The notes under the pieces: model-generated
Databases searched by the model: none
Told to the model about the DNA's origin: nothing
Seen by the model: the letters and a program-made list of their open reading frames with translations, nothing else
In this document: piece after piece, positions 1-11,599 of the stretch
How the letters are laid out: each line of letters starts with the position of its first letter
Position numbering within the stretch: position 1 is the first letter of the stretch
Assembly (NCBI GenBank): GCA_036924085.1
Contig: JAVGWX010000011.1
Span: 28,882,817 to 28,946,816, forward strand
Source: Ariolimax columbianus
Taxonomy: Eukaryota; Mollusca; Gastropoda; Stylommatophora; Arionidae
DNA length: 64,000 bases
Direction: 5' to 3'
Translations under genes and position numbers: made by a program

Positions 1-3000
1 CCAGTGTTGTTTCTATGGGCCAGTGAGATTTTCTCTGTATATCATATGCGGGGCAGTTTTGCAGTATGTGTTCTGCTGTCTAGGGCGCCTGTCCGCATGT
101 ACACATGGCTGAGTTGCCAATCTTCATTTTTGTGTACATGTGGCTGCGGAGTCGGTTGTGTCCTGTTCTAAGGCGCAACACAACAGTTTGCTCTTGTCTG
201 TTCATGTTATGGTAATCGTCTGGTGTTACTGTTGGTGGCTTTCTGATTGATTTGATCATCCTTATCTTCTGTTGGTATGTAACTGGCACATCTGGTTGCT
301 TGTCTGCAGCACCCTCCTTTGCCAGTCGGTCTGCTCTCTCGTTTCCTGGTATTCCACAATGAGAAGGTATCCACTGCATGACAATCTTGCGCTGGTTGCT
401 CAGTTCAGACAGTAGAGCCTGTAGATCTGGCAGTTTCTCAAATTTAAGTGCTTGGAGTGCTGATTCTGCATCTGTAAGAAATACTACAGGTTGTGGACCG
501 ACATTGGTGTTCAACAGTTTCTCAGTTGCCACCTTGATTGCCTGTATTTCTGCATCATATATATGATAGAATTTCCCAGTTGGTACTTTGACTGTATCCC
601 TAATGTTGTTTGGGTATTCTATGTACACTCCCGCTCCACCATTCTTTACTGCATTCTGTGCTGACCCATCTGTGTATACTCTGATCCAGAGGTCTTGTGG
701 GTATTCTTCATCCAGGAAATTGAGGATCACTATCCTACGTTGCACACTGTTCTGTTCATCCTTGTCTAACATTCCTTTCACTTTTGTTTGAATGCATACT
801 GATAGTCCGTGCTCCTCTCTCCAAGGGGTTTGTTCTGGCACAGACTTTAGGGGGATGTCAACTTCAGGTAGATCCATAATTTGCCTGCGAAGTCGTTTCG
901 CCTGATGCATAAAACTACTTCTTTTCAGTCTTCCCATTGCTAAGTTTTGAAATCTGTCTTTCATTGGATGGCTCGGCATGCAGTGGAACTTTTCTGCCTG
1001 TGTTAATACCTTTGTGTCTCTGCGCTCTCTTAGTGCTTGTATCCTTCCCATTTTCTCCATCTCCACAATAGGTGTTGATTTCATTGCTCCTGTAATGACC
1101 CTAAGTGCCTGATTTTGCACCTTATCCACCTCTTTTAGGGTAGTGTTTGCTGCGGAGCACCACGCTGCTGACCCATATTCCAGATGTGGCCGTATACCTT
1201 GTTGGTAAACTTTGTTAAGTATTTTTCCACTAGCACCATGTGGTTCCACTTAATTTTCTCAGGATGGCTAACTTCCTCCTGGCTTTTTTGGCTGCCTTGT
1301 TGACGTATTCCCTCCATGTCAACCTATCATCAAATGTAACTCCAAGATAGGTGGGTTGTTTATCTTCTTTGAGGTGTTCTCCATTTATCTTGATAACTCC
1401 AGCTTTTTGTTTTGGGGAGAGGGTGAAAAAGGTAGTGCTACATTTTTCGGTGTTAATGTTTACACACCATCTGTTTGTCCATGAGGTCAAGGCATCAATA
1501 GCTCTTTGCAGCATTCTGGTGGCCACTGTTGCTTGCTCATTTACACACCATATTACCAAGTCATCTGCATACATTGCAACTTTTGTCCTTGTGGTAGCTC
1601 AGCAATCAAGTCATTGATGAAGACTATGAAAAGTGTAGGGGAAAGAACTCCTCCCTGAGGCACACCATGACGCAGTAGAATTTTCTTACTCTTGAGACCA
1701 TCTAGTTGGACTCTGGCTCTTCTGTTATGTAAGTATGCTTTTATCCATTTGTACATCTTACCCATCACTCCATTATTTCTCAGTTTCTTTAAAAGTCCTT
1801 CTTTCCAAACCTTATCAAAAGCTTTCCTTAAGTCTATCCATGCTGCTAATACTAATTTCTTGTCCTGGAATGAGTCCTCGATCTCTTGTGAGAGGTATGT
1901 TGCCTGGTCTTCAGTGGAGTTGCAGTTCCTAAATCCTGCCTGTTGTGGCACAAGAAGGTTTTGGCTCTCAAGATACCACTGGAGCCTTAGGTTAATGATA
2001 CATTCCATTGTTTTACATATGCAGCTTGTGAGGCTGATTGGTCTATAGCTGGATGCCATGGAACTGTCTTTCCCTGGTTTTGAGAGTGGTATCATGATTG
2101 CTTCTCTCCAGGTCTGTGGGACTGTACCTGATGTCCAACAAATGTTGAAGATCTAAAGCAGCTTTGTTTTTGCTGCTGTTCCCAAGTTCTTGATCATCTA
2201 ATTGGATACTCTGTCTGTTCCTGGCGACTTTCTCATTTTCAGTTTGGATATTGCAAACTCCAGTTCTTTGTATGTGATTGGTGTCTCCATAACTTCGGGC
2301 ATGGCACCATCTTGCTCTGTATTTTGTCATTCCTCACGAACACTTTGTTGTTTCTCTCTGTCTACTTCAATGTTGCTATCTTTTGCAAAAGAGTCCGCAA
2401 AGTAATCAGCGGCTTGTTTGCCTGTGAAGATGTTTCCATCTTTGTTTAATGTAATTTTTGTGTTTCTCTGTGCACCCTCATCATTAAGTTGTTTTACCAA
2501 CTTCCACAGTTTCCTAGTATCCTTTTCAAAGTTCAGAGACTCTGTTTTCTCCCTCCAACTTCTTCTTCTAGCCTGCAACTTTTCCCTTTGAAATTTGGCC
2601 TTAGCATGTTGATATTTTTTGTGGTGTTCTTGACATGGACTAATCTCTGCTTGCTTTCTAGATGTTTCTACCTCGTTTTGCAGTTGTTCTAATTCCCTAT
2701 TCCAGTATGGCCTATATTGTTTGCGGGCCCCTCTAGGTATTGTTTAATGGGCAGCCTGTAGTATGCATCTGCTGAAATTAACGACTACCTTATTTATGTC
2801 TTCATCTGTTGTTAGATTTCTAGTCAGCACACTAGACCGATGCTGGTACATTGACCAGTCTGCCTTCCTGTAATTCCACAGAGGCAGGGTACTACTTTCC
2901 TTGACATATTCATTTTCAATAGTTAGAAATACTGGTCTGTGGTCACTACCTCCAAGTTGTTTCCCTACAATGCGTGTAATGTTCCATTCCATGCATGGTG

Positions 3001-3563
3001 AGTGGAATGCCAAATCTGGTGTAGAAGTGGTGTGCCATGATCTCGAGTAGAAGGTCAGTGGGTCTGTTGGCTGGTTAATCAGGATAAGTCCATTGTCATC
3101 CTGCCAGTTTTCTAGCTCCTCACCCCTCCTATCCATTTGATCATAGCCCCAGCTCTGTGAGTGGCTATTGAAGTCTCCACACACAATCAGTCTTTCCTTT
3201 GTTGCAATCCTATTCAGTGCCAGTGGACGATCACTCGGACAGTAATAATTTAGAAGGTGGAATTCTGTACTTTCTGTCTTGAGATGCATCATCTGGTATT
3301 CTGCCCCCTCCATATATACTTCCTGCTGATAAGCATTGATGCTATTTCTCACAAGTGTCAGTATTCCACCCTTCTGCCTGTCTTGTCGGTCATACCTATA
3401 GCACTGGTATCCTCTAATTTTGAAGGCTATATCTTTATTGAGATGCGTTTCTTGCAAGCAACATACATTTACTTGCTCTTCATATAGAATATTCTCAAGC
3501 TCTAATTTTTTACTATAGCCATCTCTTTTGCCTTCAGCATTCCAGTGCATTATTTTAAGTGTT
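1..3563 (-). mobile_element. LINE-A: RNase-H-bearing non-LTR retrotransposon, degenerate, 3' end off-window
   Basis: The minus strand encodes, in order, an APE-type endonuclease (from about 3,550; motif WNAEG, QETHL, GDFNSH, SDHRP), a reverse transcriptase (YRPISL and QAGFR near 2,000, VPQGGVLSP near 1,650, YADD near 1,565) and RNase H ([23 protein letters not shown] between 700 and 270), ending in a CxC...HxxxxC knuckle. This order is typical of the I-type LINE group. The reading frame is broken: frame changes lie near 2,740, 2,330, 2,090, 1,570 and 1,245 and an in-frame stop is at 80-82, just before the last zinc-knuckle residues, which continue in frame to base 1. It is therefore an inactive copy. 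The 5' end of the body joins a piece of a second LINE at about 3,563. The 3' end and target-site duplication lie outside the window. Confidence 0.9.
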
Positions 3564-4870
3564 CTATTTTTGTTTGTTTTTTTGTGTCATTATGTCGACT
3601 TCTACCATTTCTGCTTGTCCCGTGTGATTTACAGATACTGCGCTACTAGGTATGCAGTTACGTGTCCGTATCAGAACCCCTCCTTTGTGACCTTCTCTAT
3701 CAAGTCGGAAGGTCTGGTATCCTCTTATTGAGAATCTGTGGTTGTTGTTGAGGTGGGTTTCTTGGATGCATGCCACGTCTATCTTGCCTTCGTAAAGGTG
3801 ATTTGTTAGTGAAACCTTTTTGTTAAGGACTCCCTCCACATTCCACTGTAGTATTTTAAGGGTCTTGGGTTTTCGGTCAATAACTCTTGCCCCATGTCCT
3901 TGTACCTTGACTCCACAGCACATGGGTGGGTGACCACCAGTAGCATCAGGTGGGCCCCTTCGAGGCGTGGGGCCCGGCACTCTCGCTGCCTGGTGGGACG
4001 CCACAGGATGAGCACCATACTCTTTCTTCTTTTAAATTGTGATGTCATCATACAGAGATTTACGTTGCACTGTTTCGTTAGGCCTGTGGCCCAGTGCATC
4101 TGATTTCAACAGGCGCTTCTATAAGGTTGCCCTCCTTAGCCTTTGGCTGTCCCCAGCCCATCTGCAAAGGCAGCAGTTATTTGAGGTCAGAGTTGTCTCT
4201 CTTAGGAAAGTTGTCTTGCAGGTCTATCGAGTCTTCCCCACTCGTGTCAAAAGGGTGTGATGATGATATGATGGACTTAGGTACTAATTTTTCAAGTATC
4301 CCAGAATAGAGGCAGTCCAGTGTGTCTGTGTCTCAGGATCGTGACGTCCTGACAGAAACGTAGCATATACATGTGAGTGAGGGTATCTCCTTGCTCCCCT
4401 TTAGTATTCTCTGCAGGGATGGTACGCCTAGCATTCCCCGCCACCTGGGAGGTTGTCACAAAGGGGCAGAGGTGCAATGTCCGCTGGCCTGCATCTCTTC
4501 TGCGTCCATTGGGATGACTGATAGGAGACAAAAGTAAAGAACGAGGCAGGAGTGCATTTAGCCAGGAAAAAAGCCTGGTCATGGCACGAACATGATGTTC
4601 GTCTGGTGTGCGAACATATCTCATGATTGAGGGCTGAGTCTCAACAGTTCGCAGTGAGGTGGCTGCTCTACTGCTTGCGACACCCCGACCGAGAACTAAG
4701 TCGTCTACAAATGATTTCATACCTCCACGCCGCGTGGGGTGAATATCGGACAGGTCCTCGCCCGCTTTGATCGGCGGGACGGCAGAGACCTCTTTCTGCG
4801 GCTCGACCAGGTCGGGCTGAGACGCGAGCCCCAGGTCCCAACCATATCGTTGCCTTCCGTCGCAGTGGTG
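3564..4870 (-). mobile_element. LINE-B 5' segment fused upstream of LINE-A
   Basis: Read on the minus strand this is the 5' leader plus the first about 170 codons of the same LINE family that is intact at 31,230-35,138: the leader stretch with ACCTGGGGCT near 4,830, the proline/glycine-rich N-terminus (TPRRGPP, GGHPPMC) and the endonuclease start [20 protein letters not shown] and GGVLI. The match stops abruptly inside the endonuclease after DIMTQ at about 3,590. It is followed by an A-rich linker and then the endonuclease start of LINE-A. The copy has a 1-bp frame shift near its N-terminus relative to the intact element. Its leader lacks the 18S-derived monomers seen at 36 kb. Confidence 0.85.
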
Positions 4871-4881
4871 CTAAGAATATC

Positions 4882-4932
4882 ATAACATTGATTCTTCTTC
4901 TTCTTCTTCTGCGTACGCAATAACATTGATTC
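4882..4932 (-). repeat. 13-bp direct repeats flanking a 25-bp (GAA)n remnant
   Basis: ATAACATTGATTC occurs at 4,882-4,894 and 4,920-4,932. The 25 bp between them read on the minus strand as TGCGTACGCA followed by (AGA)n, closely like the last bases of the LINE-B 3' end (TGTGTACGAAGAAG at 31,209-31,224). The simplest reading is an extremely 5'-truncated LINE insertion with its target-site duplication. Confidence 0.55.
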
Positions 4933-5230
4933 AACATATATTATCAAAGAAGACAAATACATGTTTCTTAACTACAGGAAAAAATGACAGCACTTCAGAG
5001 TAAACAACAGTTCTGAGTTTTTAAAAAATTTGGAATAGAAAAAAAAGTGAAGTTTGTGAACACAGATCAATCATGATTCGGAAAAGATAAATTTTTCATG
5101 AGCCAATACATCAGCTCCATGTAGTAAATCAGTTAATGTGCTTCATTTTAATAAACTTGTAAAGCGTATGAAAATTTTCAACAATTCAGTTTAATGTTTG
5201 TCACTAGAATCAACTTGTAAAGTGTATGTA
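4933..5230. other. No gene seen; diverged short repeats
   Basis: AT-rich sequence with no coding signal. From about 5,130 it holds diverged copies of a roughly 70-bp motif (AATGTGCTTCATT ... CTTGTAAAG) that resumes at 7,197-7,260 beyond the mariner insertion. Confidence 0.5.
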
Positions 5231-5324
5231 TGAGGGGCGTTCAAAACAAACCGTGACTTTTTGTTCAAGTTCTACCTGAATGGGTTATAGCGTACTGGAA
5301 GGAACTACCATCATTAATTAGAGG

Positions 5325-6567
5325 CACTTGTGTTCTATGACTGCTAGGTGGCCCACTTGTGTTCTATGACTGCTAGGTGGCCCACTTGTGTTCTATGACT
5401 GCTAGGTGGCCCACTTGTGTTCTATGACTGCTAGGTGGCCCACTTGTGTTCTATGACTGCTAGGTGGCCCACTTGTGTTCTATGACTGCTAGGTGGCCCA
5501 CTTGTGTTCTATGACTGCTAGGTGGCCCACTTGTGTTCTATGACTGCTAGGTGGCCCACTTGTGTTCTATGACTGCTAGGTGGCCCACTTGTGTTCTATG
5601 ACTGCTAGGTGGCCCACTTGTGTTCTATGACTGCTTGGTGGCCCACTTGTGTTCTATGACTGCTAGGTGGCCCACTTGTGTTCTATGACTGCTAGGTGGC
5701 CCACGTGTTATATGACTGCTAGGTGGCCCACTTGTGTTCTATGACTGCTAGGTGGCCCACTTGTGTTCTATGACTGCTAGGTGGCCCACTTGTGTTCTAT
5801 GACTGCTAGGTGGCCCACTTGTGTTCTATGACTGCTAGGTGGCCCACTTGTGTTCTATGACTGCTAGGTGGCCCACTTGTGTTCTATGACTGCTAGGTGG
5901 CCCACTTGTGTTCTATGACTGCTAGGTGGCCCACTTGTGTTCTATGACTGCTAGGTGGCCCACTTGTGTTCTATGACTGCTAGGTGGCCCACTTGTGTTC
6001 TATGACTGCTAGGTGGCCCACTTGTGTTCTATGACTGCTTGGTGGCCCACTTGTGTTCTATGACTGCTAGGTGGCCCACTTGTGTTCTATGACTGCTAGG
6101 TGGCCCACGTGTTATATGACTGCTAGGTGGCCCACTTGTGTTCTATGACTGCTAGGTGGCACACTTGTGTTCTATGACTGCTAGGTGGCCCACTTGTGTT
6201 CTATGACTGCTAGGTGACCCACTTGTGTTCTATGACTGCTAGGTGGCCCACTTGTGTTCTATGACTGCTTGGTGGCCCACTTGTGTTCTATGACTGCTAG
6301 GTGGCCCACTTGTGTTCTATGACTGCTAGGTGGCCCACTTGTGTTCTATGACTGCTAGGTGGCCCACTTGTGTTCTATGACTGCTAGGTGGCCCACTTGT
6401 GTTCTATGACTGCTAGGTGGCCCACTTGTGTTCTATGACTGCTAGGTGGCCCACTTGTGTTCTATGACTGCTAGGTGGCCCACTTGTGTTCTATGACTGC
6501 TATGTGGCCCACTTGTGTTCTATGACTGCTAGGTGGCCCACTTGTGTTCTATGACTGCTAGGTGGCC
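5325..6567 (+). repeat. Minisatellite, 43 units of 29 bp
   Basis: A tandem array of CACTTGTGTTCTATGACTGC + TAGGTGGCC (29 bp). Two units are 27 bp (CACGTGTTATATG variant, near 5,702 and 6,106); with these the 1,243-bp span is exactly 43 units. Units with CTTGG instead of CTAGG start at 5,631, 6,035 and 6,265. The variant pattern repeats with a period of 404 bp, so blocks of 14 units were duplicated. The last unit runs into the mariner leader (TTTGCCATAGGCCAGTCACG), so the unit came from the transposon itself. Confidence 0.97.
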
Positions 6568-6605
6568 CATTTGCCATAGGCCAGTCACGTGACAGATAAA
6601 TACAA

Positions 6606-7110
6606 ATGGCGGACAATACTATTAGCGCTTGCATGGAGCAGCGTGTTGTGATGAAGTTTCTTGCGAATAAAGGCATGAAACCTGCGGAAATTTACAGAAT
6701 ACTACAATCACAATACGGTGATGAGACACTCAGCTGCAGTAAGACATTTGAATAGTGTAAAGGTTATAGAGAAGGCCGTACATCTGTGAGTTAATGATCC
6801 CGTCCTGCTCCTGCAAGATAACGCACGGCCTCTTTCCGCACACCGCACTGTGTGCCATCTGCAGCAACTCGACTGGGAGGTATTACCCCATCCACCTTAC
6901 AGCCCAGACCTCGCTCCAAGCGATTTCCACCTGTTGAGACCCCTAAAACAATTCCTGGGAGTTTAGCATTTCAGCACTGATGACGAAGAGAAACAGGCTA
7001 TTCTAGATTTGTTCAGACTTACTGACAAATCTTTCTACGCTGAAGCTTTTCAGGCATTACTTACATGCTGAGATAAGTGCATAAACTTTGCAGGAGATTA
7101 TATCGAAAAA
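6606..7110 (+). pseudogene. Mariner transposase remnant
   Basis: From ATG 6,606 a 49-codon reading gives the N-terminal helix-turn-helix (EQRVVMKFLANKGMKPAEIY) and stops at TAG 6,753-6,755. From about 6,805 a second stretch gives the catalytic C-terminal half, LQDNARPLSAH ... PPYSPDLAPSDFHLL. The two aspartates are separated by 34 residues, the mariner DD34D spacing. The central region with the first catalytic aspartate is deleted, and the C-terminal part has further stops, so no active enzyme can be made. Confidence 0.9.
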
Positions 7111-7229
7111 TAAATGGCATTTTGACTACTTGGAAAAAAAAATATTTTGGCATTACAAAGACAAAAGGTTCCCGGTTTGACATGAACGCCCCTTGTTCAT
7201 TTTCAACAATTCGGTTTAATGTGCTTCAT

Positions 7230-7689
7230 TAGAACCAACTAGTAAAGTGTATGTACCGTAATGGTGTAATCCTGTTGTTCATTCAGGCACAGCCTATGTC
7301 AGGTAGCCAAATGTCACCTAAACTCATCTCTGGATGTCGTCTTGGAGCGTCATGCCTGACCAAGGTATCTTGTCGCAGGCCATCCCTCCATCTCACTCAT
7401 GGATGATTTAAGTTGCAGAGATACCATGAATGGATGAATAACATGAGAGTAGTCCTTCACTAGAACCAACTAGTAAAGTGTATGTACCGTAATGGTGTAA
7501 TCCTGTTGTTCATTCAGGCACAGCCTATGTCAGGTAGCCAAATGTCACCTAAACTCATCTCTGGATGTTGTCTTGGAGCGTCATGCCTGACCAAGGTATC
7601 TTGTCGCAGGCCATCCCTCCATCTCACTCATGGATGATTTAAGTTGCAGAGTTACCATGAATGGATGAATAACATGAGAGTAGTCCTTT
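7230..7689. repeat. 231-bp tandem duplication
   Basis: Two nearly identical copies, 7,230-7,460 and 7,461-7,689, each starting TAGAACCAACTAGTAAAG and ending near CATGAGAGTAGTCCTT. Only a few substitutions separate them (for example GATGTCG versus GATGTTG), so the duplication is young. No coding content is recognised. Confidence 0.92.
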
Positions 7690-9040
7690 ATGATGATGAC
7701 ATACACAACATATTTGATCCAAGAAATATGACTTAAGATCCCCACGTCACTCACAAGTGCATGGACAATTGAAATGAACATTTTCGAAAACTTGGTTCAA
7801 TATGTTTCAGATATACTTCAACGACCATCTTCTTCATGTGCCATACATAATGGCACAGACATTTGTCCATAAGTTCCTATCCCCAATACTGTTTATCAAT
7901 ATTTTATCGACTCTCTTCCTTGACACGATATCAAACTGTCCAATTTTCTATTTCAAAGTCATCCATGGCCTCTTTATCCAGCAATTTTGTTTGTTGTCAA
8001 AGTGTGTTCTTACCAACCTGTTTTTATATAATCCTCATGAAATTGTTTGGAATTATATTGTTGTTTTGTAATGTGTGTAGTAAGCTTCCTTTATGCATTG
8101 ACTTTTCCTCAGCACATCCTTTTTAATCTTGTTAGTTATCCATTGAATTCTTAATATTCTTCTGTAAAATCACATCTGTGGTGCACTCAATGATATTTTT
8201 TTGGTCTACTTATTGTACATATGAACCACAAAAGATGAAATGAAAATCATGAACCAGAGCTGGAGCCCAATACATAGGATGGTCATGACCGGATGAAGAG
8301 GAGGGAACTTGTTGCTGCCCAAAAAGATGCCATGTGTATGACTGCCCCTGACTTTTGTCATCCACTGACCAATGACCAAAGAAGACTTACTGTCTATGAT
8401 TCCATTTTAATGAGAGAACACTTAAGAACTATCTTTCTTACTTTCATTTATATAAACTTATTTCATAGGATGCCTTCTATTTTTATTTAGAATAGTGTTT
8501 TGGGCTGAAGATGCAGTGGATGAGCTGAAAACAGACAGCAACTAATGGTTGACGGCTTGCATCAGGAAAAAAGAGCTGACTAAGAGACTATTCAACCTCC
8601 AAGTGGAGGCCCTAGAAACAGACTGCGCCAATGTAGTCTCTTTGAGATATTTAGGATCAATGATGGAAGGCAAACACTGCTCCAAAAACATTGCGCTGAA
8701 ATCTTGATTGGGGGGGGGGGGGGAAGAGGAAGAGACCCCGTGGGATCGAGGCAAGGTGTTCGTTGAAGGCCATGAGTTAAAATCCTGATGAAAACACCAT
8801 GATTTTTTCGCATGTATCTTCCGGTAAATATTTACCCTGATCTCTGAGTAGTGAGATCAGACACCTGTGTGCAGTGGCACACACATTAAAAATACTGTAG
8901 CAGTTGGAAATCGAACAGAGTAAGCCTTACGGCCACTGCTCTGGCAAAATTAAAGTAAAATATCTACTCAAATTATTCTACCATTTCGCCCCCACAGAGA
9001 ATATGTCGCAAAAGAGAGGACTATGTGGCCATAACAACAG
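7690..9040. other. No gene seen; SINE2-like relic and a poly-G run
   Basis: No recognised gene. About 8,500-8,680 resembles the SINE2 body at 11,400-11,590 (shared stretches around GGCCCT(A/G)GAAACA and GACTAAGAGA), on the + strand and badly diverged. A run of 14 G lies at 8,710-8,723. Confidence 0.4.
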
Positions 9041-9150
9041 GTCTTGGTTATGTGGTTAGCGGAGCGGCTTAGATGGTGCCTGAGAGGCTGCGGGTCTACT
9101 TAGCTCTAATTTACGCTTCCACCTCCACCAGTCTCAAAAATAGGCGATCG
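9040..9150 (+). repeat. Repeat X fragment
   Basis: The stretch with GGCTTAGATGGTGCCTGAGAG and GGGTCTACTTAGCTCTAA matches the start of repeat X at 17,090-17,160 and 53,820-53,890. Only the central part is preserved. Confidence 0.55.
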
Positions 9151-10685
9151 CATATTCAAGGGGCTAATAGATGCTGGGATTGACCTGGCAAGTCACCAGT
9201 GGATTTTCACCTGCCAAATAATATGAGACAAAGGAGGTCGCACTTCCCCACGACATAAGTAGACTGAAGATAGATTGATTCTGGAGGCACCAACATCATC
9301 GCACAGGGCACATTCCTATAAGTTCTCAGTTCTCTGCTCAAGCAACCAGCCAGCTGAGTATATATACTCAGAGTTTGAGCTAAGTGCTGATTTCATGTTC
9401 TTCTGATCTTTCCTGACAGGACACACTTTCTCCCTTCTCCCCTAGTCACTCCCAAATCTATCATCCCCTGCATATATGCATTTTCCTGACCTGTGCTGAA
9501 ATCATGTCAAAACAAATGACGAAGATATTGCAGCCTCGTAAGCTGTGACAACCTAAGAAAATTGTTTTTTTCAGGACGATTGAAGAACAAGAATACTATA
9601 GAACTATTATATATATCTTTTATGAATTACATCTACTATATTATGAGTCTATGGACTTTTTCGTCTTCTTATGTTCTTGGTCTACGCCAAATTGTCTTAA
9701 GTCTGTCTTTCTTTTGTCTTCTCTTGGGGATCTATAACAAGACAATTCTGGTAATGGTGGCGGGTTCTTCTCTTAGGACATTACCTATCCAATCCAGAGT
9801 CTACCAATTATGATGGTGTTCATGTCCTCTTGATGGAAAGGAAGACTAATGTCTAGATAGACACAACATACTGATCAGACATGTTAGTTAGAGTCAGACA
9901 ATACATACTGGCCAAAACCCTCACCTCAGCTTTCTCGCAGCCCTCTCTGGAAACGGGCTGTTTTCACTGCATCCTGGCTAACAAGGTGAGGGATCGACAT
10001 GATCCCCGTAGTAGTGAATAACACGCAGATGAAGCCAAGCATAGCACAACCACCTGAAGCACCATTTTCCACCTTCATAAGCATGCTCGGGATGTGAGGA
10101 AAGCTACTGCAACCCGCCACTTAACGTCCTTTTCAGGATGGACAAAAGAGAACCTGCTCATTGAGGCCATTCAAAACAAACACACACAACATGTCCTCTT
10201 GATTGGTGCGGACAAGCAGCTCTTGGTTGCTGATGGCATTTGGCCAGAAAATTCTATGAATCTTTCTTTGGCAAGTTGTGTGAAAAATTGCACCAATTTG
10301 CGTCAATGTTGTATTCAAGCGAATAATGTTGCTAGGGGTTGACCATCACTTCAGTCTCTTACTATTTATGCTATGGTCTTTATTTCTACTATTTGTAACT
10401 TTCATTACAGCCATCTCTAGACATTTAACATTTTTTTTCAATTAAGGTTGTACCACCCTCAGATCACAAATCTTATGGTATGTACACTGACTGATATTCC
10501 AGACATTTCTTTTATTGATGTACAGAGACAAAAGATCAGGGAAGAGTACACATTCTTGCCTAGCTTCCTGTTTTAGACATTAACAATGTTGCTGCCAATT
10601 CATATATCTATGGTATACTGTCAATATCTTTAACAAAATAATACATAACATCGAGTTGTTGTCCCAAAAGAAACGAATTTAGTCC
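9151..10685. other. No gene seen
   Basis: About 1.5 kb without recognisable coding, RNA or repeat signal. Short open frames are present (for example 10,094-10,342) but have no motif and no splice context that I recognise. Confidence 0.4.
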
Positions 10686-10689
10686 TCCA

Positions 10690-11142
10690 GTGGATTTGGC
10701 AACTGTGGAATCATTGGAAACGAGAAGGCAATTGAGCTCGCAAAAGCCGGAAGTGACGGCACGCAGACTCGCCATCCACAGAGCTATAAAGAAGCAAAGA
10801 TACTCATCAAATGATCCAGGATGATGGAATGGAAAGACCAGCATGAAAAATATAATCCAGAAATTGACAGCATAAACAAACTTGGCAGAGATGGGCAGAC
10901 AAAGATTTTCAGACTCAGAACGGGACATTGTAGACTCAAGGCCCACCGCCATTGAATGGGCATTAGAGACATCACCATGTGCAATTGCGGAGCACCGAAG
11001 CAAACATCAGAACATTTCCTACTGGACTGTCCCAATTATGCAGACAAAAAATAGGCAGTCTAGTCTGGGGAAGTGACCACGCTCAAGAAGTTGTGGGGGA
11101 CTAGTGAAGACTTGAAGTGCAGTCTCCTTCATGAACATCACG
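10690..11142 (+). mobile_element. LINE-C 3' fragment (end of RNase H and zinc knuckle)
   Basis: The + strand reads CGIIGNEKAIELAKAG, then [20 protein letters not shown], then MCNCGAPKQTSEHFLLDCPNY: the end of an RNase H domain and the CCHC-like knuckle of an I-type LINE. In-frame stops and a frame change (near 10,815 and 10,950) mark it as dead. The same family appears on the minus strand at 16,379-16,613 and 19,597-21,084. Its 3' end abuts a minus-strand SINE2 piece. Confidence 0.85.
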
Positions 11143-11265
11143 GGGCTTCTTCTTCTGCATTCGTTCTCAATCTCCCGCTACCAAGGGCTTTGCAAGTATC
11201 AGGATGTAGTCCATAGAGCGAATGCGTTGTGTCGCTGCATGGCACCAGTTGATCAAAGACAAATA
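11143..11265 (-). mobile_element. SINE2, 3' end only
   Basis: The minus strand ends GGTAGCGGGAGATTGAGAAC followed by GAATGCAGAAGAAGAAG, the characteristic SINE2 3' end, with the upstream CGCATTCGCTCTATGGAC stretch. It is 5'-truncated. Confidence 0.75.
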
Positions 11266-11329
11266 TATAATTGTTATCATCATTAGGTCTATGCCATCAA
11301 TATATAAGGTTCCTAACCCTTTAACCAGG

Positions 11330-11590
11330 AGCATCTGATTAGTGTAGTGGTAGAACACTTACTTTTGACAGCAAAGGTACAAGGTTCAACTTATAGTTAG
11401 GGGCAGAAGATGCAGCACCAAATGGGCCAGTGACCAAGACCAAATTCTGTCTTCAAGTGGTGGCCCTGGAAACAAGCTGCAGCATGACTAAGAGATTAGG
11501 AAACAAAGAGGGAAGTCAAACCTAATCCCTGAAATTGGATGTGCTGGGCAGTAAGGTGTAGATATCTCAGCCTCATTATAAACTGCGTTA
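11330..11590 (+). mobile_element. SINE2 copy with tRNA-like head
   Basis: The head TAGTGTAGTGGTAGAAC fits a Pol III box A, and AAGGTTCAACTT about 40 bp further fits a box B. The body (GGTGGCCCTGGAAACAAGC, GCTGGGCAGTAAGGTGTA) is a diverged version of the SINE2 body at 28 kb. This copy shows that SINE2 is tRNA-derived. Confidence 0.65.
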
Positions 11591-11599
11591 CAAATGTCC

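Larger units (their letters stand above)
5231..7195 (+). mobile_element. Deleted mariner (DD34D) transposon with expanded leader
   Basis: Terminal inverted repeats AGGGGCGTTC lie at 5,233-5,242 and, inverted, at 7,184-7,193. The inner TIR parts (CAAACCGTGACTTTT and, inverted, AAAGGTTCCCGGTTTG) also match. Between them are a leader swollen by a minisatellite and two pieces of a mariner transposase. Flanking host sequence on both sides is the same roughly 70-bp motif. A TA target is visible on the left (5,229-5,230) but not on the right, so the right junction has decayed or been shifted. Confidence 0.85.

Noticed and set aside
5325..6567. CRISPR-like array of 29-bp repeats
   Set aside because: The units are contiguous without spacers, the context is a eukaryotic mariner leader, and no cas gene is near.
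8542..8813. Proline-rich minus-strand frames
   Set aside because: Caused by the 14-bp G run at 8,710-8,723; no other support.
11330..11400. A tRNA gene
   Set aside because: Boxes A and B are present but no acceptor stem can be formed and a SINE2 body follows directly. The same applies to heads at 18,485, 31,000, 55,880 and 61,980.
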